Origin: Streptomyces vilmorinianum
GTDB taxonomy: Bacteria > Actinomycetota > Actinomycetes > Streptomycetales > Streptomycetaceae
Assembly: GCF_005517195.1 (NCBI RefSeq)
Contig: NZ_CP040244.1
Location: 2,250,001 to 2,314,000 of the forward strand
Direction of reading: 5' to 3'
DNA: 64,000 bases
Positions within the stretch are counted from its first letter, which is position 1, and each line of letters opens with the position of its first letter. Made by a program: the position numbers and the translations under genes. Under the pieces are notes generated by a model. That model saw only the letters and a list, made by a program, of their open reading frames with translations, was not told the origin of the DNA and made no database searches. Positions 16,374 to 24,211 of the stretch are shown piece after piece.

Positions 16374-17954
16374 CTACCCTCCGATCAGCAGGGCCTGGTC
16401 CAAGGCCTGCAGGAAACGGTTCGTGGTGACCCGGTCCCGGACCGCGAGCCGTAGCCAGTCGCGGTCCAGACCCGGGAACGTGTCACCGCGCCGCGCCGCG
16501 AACCCCAGCGCCCGCAGCCGCTCCCGTACCAGGTCCGCGCGATCGATCCGGATCAGGACGAACGGACCCTCCGCTGCCGCCACCGCCCGGACCTCGTCGA
16601 ACTCCGCGAGCCCCGCCAGCAGATGAGCCCGCTCCACCCCGATCCGGTGCGCCGCGTGCTCCGCCTCCGCGAGCGCCGCCCGCGACATGCACGCCTCCGC
16701 CGCCACCAGCGCGGGAGTGGACACCGGCCACAGCGGCTGCGCCCGCTCGAGCAGCGCGATCGTCTCCGGATGCGCGAGCACATAGCCGATCCGCAACCCC
16801 GCGAGACCCCAGGTCTTCGTCAGGCTCCGCAGCACCACCAGACCCGGCACGTCCGTCCGCCCGGCCAACGACTCCCGCTCGCCCGGCACCGCGTCCATGA
16901 ACGCCTCGTCCACCACCAGCGTCCGCCCCGGCCGCGCCAGGGCGGCGATCGCCGCCGCCGGGTGCAGCACGGAGGTCGGGTTCGTCGGGTTCCCGATCAC
17001 CACCAGGTCGGCGTCCTCCGGCACGGCGGCCGGATCCAGCCGGAAGCCGTCCTCCTCGCGCAGCAGCACCCGGCCCACCTCGTGCCCGGCGTCCCGCAGC
17101 GCCGCCTCGGGCTCGGTGAACTGCGGATGCACCACCACCGGCCGCCGCACCGGCAATGCCCGCGCGAGCAGCACGAACGCCTCCGCCGCCCCGGCCGTGA
17201 GCAGCACCCGCCCGGCCGGCAGATCGTGCCGCTCGGCGACGGCCGCCCGCGCCGCCCGCCCGTCCGGGTAGAGCGCCAATCTTGTGAGCGACTCGGCGAT
17301 CCGCTCCCGCAGCCACTCCGGCGGCGTGTGGGTACGGACGTTGACCGCGAGGTCGATCAGCTTCTCGTCCCGTACCTCCGCGTCACCGTGGTGCCGCAGA
17401 TCGTGGACGTCTCTGTGCGCGTGGATATCCATGGCCGCCGTCGGGAGGTGAGTGGGGGGTGTACGGGGCTCCGTCTGACCTGCGATGTACCCCTGCCCCG
17501 GGGGCAACAACCGTACGGCAGAGGCGTCTTCGTTCGGACGAAAGGGGACGACCCGGGCAATAGCGCACGTCACGCGCCCCGTTTTCCGCTTCGGTACGAG
17601 AAGTTCGGCACCGGCGTCCGTACCCGCGCCATCGGGGCCGGCGCCGCCGCCCGCCGCCAGCAGCGCCGCGGCCTCCGCCACCGACGCCGTGCCCGCCGCC
17701 GCAAGCGAAGCCGTCGACGGATGCGGTACGGGTACGGCGGCCAGCTCCTCGGCCCCGTACGCCCGCAACGGCACGCCGAACCGCTCCGCCGCGCCCACGA
17801 TCCCCGGCTCCGCCGCCCGCGCAGCCAGCGTGGCGAACGCCCCCACGTCCGCGCCCGTCAGACCGGCCTCCCGCAGCGCCTCCGTGACCAGGGCGACGAC
17901 CTCGTCCACCGACACCCCCGACCGGGCGCCGACCCCCACCACCGCCCCGCTCAC
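16374..17954 (-). CDS. Fused CbiG C-terminal domain/CobE and CobC-like aminotransferase
   Basis: 526 residues in one open frame. Residues 1-136 are a CbiG_C/CobE domain (VGVGARSGVSVDEVVALV, then ELLVPKRKTGRVTCAIARVV), which takes part in ring contraction of the corrin pathway. After a roughly 38-residue Pro-rich linker, residues 175-526 form a PLP enzyme of the Rv2231c/CobC group (VIGNPTNPTSVLHP; Schiff-base Lys in LRSLTKTWGLAGLRIGY), related to threonine-phosphate decarboxylase and histidinol-phosphate aminotransferase. The GTG at 17954 overlaps the cobL stop by 4 bp. An internal ATG at 17432 (MDIHAHRD) could give a separate 352-residue CobC, but no ribosome site precedes it. Confidence 0.8.
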   Translation of the reverse strand: MSGAVVGVGARSGVSVDEVVALVTEALREAGLTGADVGAFATLAARAAEPGIVGAAERFGVPLRAYGAEELAAVPVPHPSTASLAAAGTASVAEAAALLAAGGGAGPDGAGTDAGAELLVPKRKTGRVTCAIARVVPFRPNEDASAVRLLPPGQGYIAGQTEPRTPPTHLPTAAMDIHAHRDVHDLRHHGDAEVRDEKLIDLAVNVRTHTPPEWLRERIAESLTRLALYPDGRAARAAVAERHDLPAGRVLLTAGAAEAFVLLARALPVRRPVVVHPQFTEPEAALRDAGHEVGRVLLREEDGFRLDPAAVPEDADLVVIGNPTNPTSVLHPAAAIAALARPGRTLVVDEAFMDAVPGERESLAGRTDVPGLVVLRSLTKTWGLAGLRIGYVLAHPETIALLERAQPLWPVSTPALVAAEACMSRAALAEAEHAAHRIGVERAHLLAGLAEFDEVRAVAAAEGPFVLIRIDRADLVRERLRALGFAARRGDTFPGLDRDWLRLAVRDRVTTNRFLQALDQALLIGG

Positions 17955-19108
17955 CGCGTACCCCACACCAGGAACACGGGCGCCGCCGGAGCCATCGTCG
18001 CGGAACCGTCCGGCAGCGTGAGCAGCCGCTGGGACTGCAGCAGCACACCCTCGGCCGCGAACCCGCAGGACTCGAGCGCCGAACGGACCGGGGACACCTG
18101 CTCCAGCGCCGTCACCGCCACCACGACCGCACGCCGCGCCCGCCGCCCCGCCGTCAGCACGATCGACTTCAGCTCGGAGCCACCGCCCCCGATGAACACC
18201 CCGTCCGGATCCGCCAGATGGGACAGCACCGTCGGCGCGGCCCCGTGCACCGCCCGCACCTCCACCCCGTGCGCGGCCGTGTTCGCCCGGATCCGCTCGA
18301 CGCCGGACGCCGTCTTCTCCACGGCGACCGCCGCCGCACCCAGCCGGGCACACTCGATCGCCACCGCGCCGCACCCCGTACCGATGTCCCACACCAGATC
18401 CCCGGCCCGCGGCCCGAGCCGCGCGAGCGCCAGCGCCCGCGCCTCGTACGGCAGTACGGAACCGTCCGCCGCCCCGAACTCCCCGTCCGGCAGCGCCCAC
18501 CGGCCCGGCCCCGTGAGCGGCCCCGTCACCGCCGGAGCCGGCCCCTCCAGCCGCGACTCGTCCACGCAGAGGACCAGGCTCACCCCGTCCCAGCTCCGGC
18601 ACATCGCCTCCGCGGGCTCCACCCGCTCGAAGCGCTCACGGAACGGGTCGCCCAGCGCCGAGAACACCACCAGCGTCCGCGAGCCCACCCGGTGCACCAA
18701 CTCCGCGCCCAGCTCCGCGGGTCCCACCCCCGGCCCGGGCAGCACGGCCACCTTGGGATGGGCCCGGCACACGTTCACCGCGCGGTCGAGTTCCGAGCCC
18801 TCCACCACGACGGTGTCGTCCCACGGCAGACCGAGGCGCGCGAACGCGAGCCCGACCGCCGTGGGCCCGGGCCGTACTTCGAGTGCGGCGGACCCGAAGC
18901 GCTCCTCCAACGTCCGTACGATCCCGAAGAACCCCGGATCGCCCTGCGCGCGCACCACCACCCGCGTACCGCCCTCGGCGACATGCTTCTCGACCAGGTC
19001 GAGCTCCGAACCCGTCAACTCGTCGCCCCGCACATCCACCACCAGCGCGGGCTCGCCCGCCCAAGAGCCCGCGTCCGCACCCGCACCGGTTCCGATCACC
19101 GTGATCAC
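17951..19108 (-). CDS. cobL: Precorrin-6Y C5,15-methyltransferase (CbiE-CbiT fusion)
   Basis: 385 residues. A bifunctional enzyme that methylates C5 and C15 of precorrin-6Y and removes the C12 acetate carboxyl group. The N-terminal CbiE half has MITVIGTGAGADAG, VVVRAQGDPGFFGIV and VVFSALGDPFRERFE. The C-terminal CbiT half carries the SAM motif LVWDIGTGCGAVAIE and IFIGGGGSELK-type sequence (seen as GVFIGGGGSELKSIV). The usual dipeptide-rich glycine loop of CbiE is shortened here. It is the first gene of a two-gene minus-strand unit, divergent from the ZIP transporter. Confidence 0.93.
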   Translation of the reverse strand: MITVIGTGAGADAGSWAGEPALVVDVRGDELTGSELDLVEKHVAEGGTRVVVRAQGDPGFFGIVRTLEERFGSAALEVRPGPTAVGLAFARLGLPWDDTVVVEGSELDRAVNVCRAHPKVAVLPGPGVGPAELGAELVHRVGSRTLVVFSALGDPFRERFERVEPAEAMCRSWDGVSLVLCVDESRLEGPAPAVTGPLTGPGRWALPDGEFGAADGSVLPYEARALALARLGPRAGDLVWDIGTGCGAVAIECARLGAAAVAVEKTASGVERIRANTAAHGVEVRAVHGAAPTVLSHLADPDGVFIGGGGSELKSIVLTAGRRARRAVVVAVTALEQVSPVRSALESCGFAAEGVLLQSQRLLTLPDGSATMAPAAPVFLVWGTR

Positions 19109-19176
19109 GCGACCAGCCTCCCCACGACACCACCGCTGATGTGCGCGGTGCCCGCACGATCGGATAGCAAGAGCCC

Positions 19177-19956
19177 ATGGCCGTTTTCGTCGCGCTCGGC
19201 GCGTTCCTCATGACGCTCTTCGGCGGCTGGACGGCGCAGCGCGTCACCGACCGGCGCCACCTCGTCCTCGGCCTCGCCGGCGGACTCATGCTCGGCGTGG
19301 TCGGACTCGACCTCCTGCCGGAGGCCCTGGAGGCGACGGGCGACGAGGTCTTCGGCGTGCCGCAGGCCCTGCTCCTCTTCGTGGGCGGATTCCTCCTCGC
19401 CCACGCCGTGGAACGGCTGCTCGCCGTCCGCCGGGCCGCGCACGGCGTCGGCGCCGATTGGGGAGCAGCGCGCAGCGCTTCGATGAGGGGTGGTGGTCGG
19501 GCGACGGGCGGGCGGGTGCCGCAGGTCGGACTGACCGCGGCGGCCGCCATGGTCGCCCACAGCCTCATGGACGGCATCGCGCTCGGCGCCGCCTTCCAGG
19601 TCGGCGGAGGCATGGGCGCCACCGTCGCGCTCGCCGTCATCGCCCACGACTTCGCCGACGGGTTCAACACGTACACGATCACCAGCCTGTACGGGAACGC
19701 CCGCCGCAGGGCCGTCGCGATGCTGGTCGCGGACGCGCTCGCACCGGTCCTCGGCGCCGCGTCCACCCTGCTGTTCACCCTTCCGGAGGAACTGCTCGGC
19801 AGCTATCTCGGGTTCTTCGGCGGCGCCCTGCTCTATCTCGCCGCCGCCGAGATCCTCCCCGAGGCACACCACGAACACCCCGCCCGCTCCACCCTGCTGT
19901 GCACGGTGACGGGCGTGGCCTTCATCTGGCTCGTGGTGGGCCTGTCCGGCGGCTGA
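19177..19956 (+). CDS. ZIP family divalent metal transporter
   Basis: 259 residues, about seven to eight membrane helices. A ZIP-type permease for Zn, Fe, Co or related divalent ions. The metal-site helices are MVAHSLMDGIALGAAFQVGG (helix IV) and AVIAHDFADGFNTYTIT (helix V), with AAEILPEAHHEH near the end. A variable segment around residues 92-112 contains a sequence resembling the repeat elements elsewhere in the window (GADWGAARSASMRGGG). It lies alone on the plus strand inside the cobalamin cluster, convergent with cobB (2-bp gap) and divergent from cobL, so cobalt supply is a reasonable guess, but ion choice cannot be read. Confidence 0.85.
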   Translation: MAVFVALGAFLMTLFGGWTAQRVTDRRHLVLGLAGGLMLGVVGLDLLPEALEATGDEVFGVPQALLLFVGGFLLAHAVERLLAVRRAAHGVGADWGAARSASMRGGGRATGGRVPQVGLTAAAAMVAHSLMDGIALGAAFQVGGGMGATVALAVIAHDFADGFNTYTITSLYGNARRRAVAMLVADALAPVLGAASTLLFTLPEELLGSYLGFFGGALLYLAAAEILPEAHHEHPARSTLLCTVTGVAFIWLVVGLSGG

Positions 19957-19958
19957 GC

Positions 19959-21401
19959 TCACGCGGCGGGCCCGTTCACGCAGTGCTCCACGAACCGTAC
20001 GGCCGCCTCCGGAGCACCCGCCCAGTGGGTGTGCACATAACTCGCGTGCACCCCCCGCTGTACGAACCCCTCCACGCGCCGCTCCGGCTGCCGCAGCCCC
20101 CAGGCGGCCTGCGCGCCCGCGCCCGGCTCGATCACGGTCCGGTGGAACTCGTGCCCCCGCATCCGCGCCCCGGCCGCCGCGAGCGAACTGTCGCTCACCG
20201 CCACGGCGTCCCGGTACCCGAGCGTGAGGCGTGACGACATCCGCGCGTCGGCGTCCAGCACCCCGCACATCGGCGTCCCGTCGAGCGACCGGGAGAGGTA
20301 CAACAGCCCGGCACACTCGGCGGCGATCGGCGCACCGGAGCGCGCGAGCTCGGCGACGGCCTTGCGGAGCGGCTCGTTGGCGGACAGCTCGCCCCCGTAC
20401 ATCTCGGGAAAGCCACCACCTATGACGAGCCCGCTCGTCCCCTCGGGGAGGGCCTCGTCCCGCAGCGGATCGAACGTGACGACCTCGGCGCCGGCGGCGG
20501 TCAGCAGCTCAGCGTGCTCGGCGTACGAGAACGTAAAGGCCGCGCCTCCCGCCACCGCCACGACCGGTTGCGGGCAGTCGTTCCGCGGGGCGAGCGAAGC
20601 GATTGGGGGCACCCCCATGCCCGAAGGGCTATGGGGGAGGGTGGGCACGACCCCACCACCGGCGGTCAGCCGCCCCGCGACGGCAGGATCCCACGCCTCG
20701 GCGTGCAGTTCAGGGGCGCTTCGCGCCAGAGCGAGCAGCCCCTCCATGTCGCACCCGGCAAGCACTTGCTCCGCCTGCGCAGCCACCGCCTCCACGGCAG
20801 CCGCCTGCCGCTCGGCCACCGGCACAAGACCCAGGTGCCGCGACGGCGTCGCGACAGAGGGCGCCCGTCGCAGCACCCCGAGCACGGGGACCCCCGACTC
20901 GCCGAGAGCCTCCCGCAGCAGATGCTCGTGCCGGTCCGTGGCGACCTTGTTCAGGATCACCCCGCCGATCCGCACCTCCGGGTCCCACGACGCGAACCCG
21001 TGCACCAGCGCCGCCACCGACCGCGACTGCGACGAGGCGTCCACGACAAGCACCACCGGCGCCTTGAGCAGCTTCGCCACCTGCGCGGTGGACGCCAGCT
21101 CGCCCTGGTCGGCGGCCCCGTCGTACAGGCCCATGACGCCCTCGACCACCGCCAGGTCGCAGCCGCGCGCCCCGTGCTCGAAGAGCGGCGCGATCAGCCC
21201 CGTACCGCACATGTACGCGTCGAGGTTGCGGCCCGGGCGGCCGGTCGCGAGCGCGTGGTAGCCCGGGTCGATGTAGTCCGGGCCGACCTTGTGCGGGGAG
21301 ACCGCCAGACCACGGCCGGCGAACGCGGCCATCAGGCCCGTCGCGACCGTGGTCTTGCCCGCGCCGGAGGACGGCGCGGCGATGACGAGACGTGCTACCA
21401 C
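19959..21401 (-). CDS. cobB: Cobyrinate a,c-diamide synthase
   Basis: 480 residues. An ATP- and glutamine-dependent amidase that amidates the a and c side chains of (hydrogeno)cobyrinic acid. The N-terminal ATPase half has IAAPSSGAGKTTVATGLM and HKVGPDYIDPGYHAL. The C-terminal glutaminase half has the nucleophile Cys in PIAAECAGLLYLSRSLDG, and EFHRT and SYVHTHWAG near the end. Between the halves, about 25 residues (VVPTLPHSPSGMGVPPIASL and following) are encoded by a palindromic repeat element inserted in frame. The GTG at 21401 overlaps cobO by 7 bp. Confidence 0.94.
   Translation of the reverse strand: MVARLVIAAPSSGAGKTTVATGLMAAFAGRGLAVSPHKVGPDYIDPGYHALATGRPGRNLDAYMCGTGLIAPLFEHGARGCDLAVVEGVMGLYDGAADQGELASTAQVAKLLKAPVVLVVDASSQSRSVAALVHGFASWDPEVRIGGVILNKVATDRHEHLLREALGESGVPVLGVLRRAPSVATPSRHLGLVPVAERQAAAVEAVAAQAEQVLAGCDMEGLLALARSAPELHAEAWDPAVAGRLTAGGGVVPTLPHSPSGMGVPPIASLAPRNDCPQPVVAVAGGAAFTFSYAEHAELLTAAGAEVVTFDPLRDEALPEGTSGLVIGGGFPEMYGGELSANEPLRKAVAELARSGAPIAAECAGLLYLSRSLDGTPMCGVLDADARMSSRLTLGYRDAVAVSDSSLAAAGARMRGHEFHRTVIEPGAGAQAAWGLRQPERRVEGFVQRGVHASYVHTHWAGAPEAAVRFVEHCVNGPAA
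20590..20660. repeat. Palindromic Streptomyces-type repeat element inside cobB
   Basis: A GC-rich element with a hairpin whose arms are CCCCCATGCCC and GGGCTATGGGGG around a GAA loop, flanked by GGGGCGAGCGAAGCGATTGG and GGAGGGTGGGCACGACCCC. It reads in frame through cobB. Its style matches other GAAG-loop palindromes that I know to be scattered through Streptomyces genomes. Confidence 0.65.
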
Positions 21402-22003
21402 TCGATGCCCCGCTGGCCCTTCTGACCCGCGTCCATCGGGTGCTTCACCTTCGACATGTCCGTGACCAGGTCGGCGAAGTCCATCAGCTCCTGCGGCGCG
21501 TTGCGGCCGGTGATGACGACATGCTGCTGCCCCGGACGGTCGCGCAGCACCTCGACGACCTCCTTGGTGTCGATCCAGCCCCAGTGCAGCAGGTACGCGA
21601 ACTCGTCGAGGACGTAGAACTTGTACTTCTCCTCCGCGAGGTCCCGCTTGACCTGCTCCCAGCCCTCGCGCGCCTTGTCCTCGTGCGACTGCTCGCCCTC
21701 GGCGACCTCGCGCTGGATCCAGGACCAGCCCTCGCCCATCTTGTTCCAGGTGACGGTGCCGCCCTTGCCGGTCTCGCCGAGCGCCTTGAGGGCGTTCTCC
21801 TCGCCGACCCGCCACTTGGCGGACTTGACGAACTGGAACACCCCGATCGGCCAGCCCTGGTTCCAGGCGCGCAGCGCCATGCCGAACGCGGCGGTCGACT
21901 TGCCCTTGCCGACGCCCGTGTGCACCATCACCAGCGCACGGTTGCGGCGCTGGCGGGTGGTGAGACCGTCGTCGGGAACGACGGTCGGCTGTCCCTGCGG
22001 CAT
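21395..22003 (-). CDS. cobO: Cob(I)yrinic acid a,c-diamide adenosyltransferase
   Basis: 202 residues. A CobA/CobO/BtuR-type corrinoid adenosyltransferase that moves the 5'-deoxyadenosyl group from ATP to cob(I)alamin precursors. The P-loop is VMVHTGVGKGKSTAAFGMAL, and other family segments are GVFQFVKSAKWRVGEE, YVLDEFAYLLHWGWID and HVVITGRNAPQELMDFADL. The start overlaps the chelatase stop by one base (TAATG), and the end overlaps cobB by 7 bp, so translation of the run is tightly coupled. Confidence 0.95.
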   Translation of the reverse strand: MPQGQPTVVPDDGLTTRQRRNRALVMVHTGVGKGKSTAAFGMALRAWNQGWPIGVFQFVKSAKWRVGEENALKALGETGKGGTVTWNKMGEGWSWIQREVAEGEQSHEDKAREGWEQVKRDLAEEKYKFYVLDEFAYLLHWGWIDTKEVVEVLRDRPGQQHVVITGRNAPQELMDFADLVTDMSKVKHPMDAGQKGQRGIEW

Positions 22004-24021
22004 TAAGCGGCCCTCCTCGTGGCGTGCTCTGCTTGTACGTCTCTGACGAGCCCGGCGATCGAGTCGGCGCGCAGCTCGTCCAAGGTCACGGCGGTGCCGC
22101 CGAGTTCGCGGGCGAGGTCCCCGGCCAGACCCAGCCGTACGGGCCCGGTCTCGCAGTCCACGACGACGGCCGCCGTGCCCTCGGAGGCGTGCAGCCGTGC
22201 GGCCCGGGCGGCGAGCGCCACCGGATCGGCGCCGCCGCCGGTCGCCCGGCCGTCGGTCACGACGACGAGCAGGGGGCGGCGCGAGGGGTCGCGCAGCCGC
22301 TCGACGCGCAGCACGTCGTGGGCCTTGAGCAGCCCGGCCGACAGGGGCGTACGGCCGCCCGTCGGGAGCTGCTCCAGGCGGGCCGCGGCCGCGTCCACGG
22401 ACGAGGTCGGCGGCAGCGCGACCTCGGCGTCCCGCCCCCGGAAGGTGACAAGGCCGACCTTGTCGCGCCGCTGGTAGGCGTCGAGGAGCAGCGAGAGCAC
22501 GGCGCCCTTCACGGCGCTCATCCGCTGCCGGGCCGCCATCGAACCGGACGCGTCCACCGCGAACAGGACCAGGTTGCCCTCGCGGCCCTCGCGGGTCGCC
22601 TGACGCAGGTCGTCCCGGCGGACGACGAGCCCGGGACCGGTCCGTCCGCGCGCCTTCTGGTGCGGGGCGGCGGCATGCACGGTCGCGGCCAGGTGCAGCT
22701 TCGTCAGGGCGCCCCGGGGCCGTACGGATCCGGTCGTCCTGCCGTGCTCGGTACGGGCACGGGAGCGGCGTCCGGCCGCGCCCTCGCCGAGTCCGGGGAC
22801 GCTGAGCATCTTCGTACGGAAGGGCTCGGCGGCCTTGACGGCGGCGCGCTCACCGGCGCCTCCCGGCCCCTGTGGGGCAGGCGCGGGCGCCTCGTCAGAA
22901 CCGGCGCTCTCCGGAGCCGCGTCCGGCCCCTCGCCCTGCGGCGGCACACCACCGCCACCGCCCGGCCCCTTGCCGGGTCCCGGGTCGGGATCGTCGTCGC
23001 CCTCGTCCCCGCCCTTGAACTGCTCCAGCGTCTCGTCGAGCTTGTCCTCGTCGAGCCCCGGCGCGTCGAAGGGGTTCCGGCGCCTGCGGTGGGGGAGGGC
23101 GAGCAGCGCGGCCTGCCGTACGTCCTCGGAGGTCACCTCGGTCCGCCCCGCCCACGCGGCGAGCGCGGTCGCGGTGCGGGCCATCACGATGTCGGCGCGC
23201 ATCCCGTCGACCTCGAACGCGGCGCAGGTCGCGGCGATCTGGAGCAGCGCCGCGTCGCCGAGCACGACCTGCGGCACGAGGGCGCGCGCGGCGACGATGC
23301 GGTCCCGCAGCGCGGTCTCCTCGTCCGCCCAGCGGGCGGCGAACGCGGCCGGGTCGTCGTCGAACGCCAGCCGGCGCCGTACGACCTCCACTCGCTGCTC
23401 GGGCTCGCGCGAGGCCGCGACCTCGACGGTCAGACCGAAGCGGTCCAGCAACTGGGGCCGCAGCTCGCCCTCTTCGGGGTTCATCGTGCCGACCAGCAGG
23501 AACCGGGCCGCGTGCCGTACGGAGACGCCTTCGCGCTCGACGTACGAGGAGCCCATCGCGGCGGCGTCGAGGAGCAGGTCGATCAGGTGGTCGTGGAGGA
23601 GGTTGACCTCGTCGACGTACAGGATCCCGCGGTGCGCGTCCGCGAGCAGCCCGGGCTCGAAGGCCTTCACGCCCTCGGCGAGCGCCCGCTCGATGTCCAG
23701 CGCGCCGACGAGCCGGTCCTCCGAGGCACCGACGGGCAGTTCGACCATCCGCGCGGGGCGCGTGTCGGCCGGGGCGGCCTCGTGCGGCCCGTCCGGGCAG
23801 CCCGTGTCCGGCGAGGCCGGGTCACAACTGAAGCGACAGCCGGCGACCACCGGCACCCCGGGCAGCAGGTCCGCGAGCGCCCGCACGGCGGTCGACTTCG
23901 CGGTGCCCTTCTCGCCGCGTACGAGGACACCACCCACCGCCGGGCTCACCGCGTTGAGCAGCAACGCGAGGCGCAGGTCGTCCATACCGACGACGGCGGT
24001 GAACGGATACCGGGTGCTCAT
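22003..24021 (-). CDS. Putative cobaltochelatase/magnesium chelatase-type ChlI-ChlD fusion
   Basis: 672 residues. An AAA+ chelatase subunit that pairs an ATPase with a von Willebrand A domain. Walker A is VRGEKGTAKSTAVRAL (near residue 36) and Walker B is ILYVDEVNLLHDHL. A long acidic/Gly-Pro-rich linker (GGDEGDDDPDPGPGKG and following) leads to a VWA domain with the MIDAS motif DASGSM. In actinobacteria this protein is thought to work with CobN in cobalt insertion. No cobN lies in the window. Context between cobQ and cobO supports the role. Confidence 0.9.
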   Translation of the reverse strand: MSTRYPFTAVVGMDDLRLALLLNAVSPAVGGVLVRGEKGTAKSTAVRALADLLPGVPVVAGCRFSCDPASPDTGCPDGPHEAAPADTRPARMVELPVGASEDRLVGALDIERALAEGVKAFEPGLLADAHRGILYVDEVNLLHDHLIDLLLDAAAMGSSYVEREGVSVRHAARFLLVGTMNPEEGELRPQLLDRFGLTVEVAASREPEQRVEVVRRRLAFDDDPAAFAARWADEETALRDRIVAARALVPQVVLGDAALLQIAATCAAFEVDGMRADIVMARTATALAAWAGRTEVTSEDVRQAALLALPHRRRRNPFDAPGLDEDKLDETLEQFKGGDEGDDDPDPGPGKGPGGGGGVPPQGEGPDAAPESAGSDEAPAPAPQGPGGAGERAAVKAAEPFRTKMLSVPGLGEGAAGRRSRARTEHGRTTGSVRPRGALTKLHLAATVHAAAPHQKARGRTGPGLVVRRDDLRQATREGREGNLVLFAVDASGSMAARQRMSAVKGAVLSLLLDAYQRRDKVGLVTFRGRDAEVALPPTSSVDAAAARLEQLPTGGRTPLSAGLLKAHDVLRVERLRDPSRRPLLVVVTDGRATGGGADPVALAARAARLHASEGTAAVVVDCETGPVRLGLAGDLARELGGTAVTLDELRADSIAGLVRDVQAEHATRRAA

Positions 24022-24211
24022 CGGGTGGTCACTCCTTCAGATAGCTGACGCTCGCGTAGATCCGGGACGGCCCGCAGCCGTCGACGGCGGGTATTGCCCC
24101 ACAAGGGCCACTCGCACCTCTGCTGCCCTACCTGCACGGGTGGTGCGGGTGGGAACCCCGGCCCGGCCGCAGGCCGGGCGCACCCCCCGCGCAGCTTCGC
24201 CACGCCCCCAC
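24022..24211. other. 190-bp gap between cobQ and the chelatase gene, mostly repeat-like
   Basis: Contains a GC-rich palindromic element (24140-24205: CCCGGCCGCAGGCCGGG hairpin with flanking GGGTGGGAACCCC and GCGCAGCTTCGCCACGCCC) of the same style as those in cobB and cobQ. I looked for a second cobalamin riboswitch here and found none of its conserved boxes. Confidence 0.5.

Noticed and set aside
24022..24211. A second cobalamin riboswitch before the chelatase gene
   Set aside because: None of the conserved boxes is present on either strand; the region is a GC palindromic repeat.
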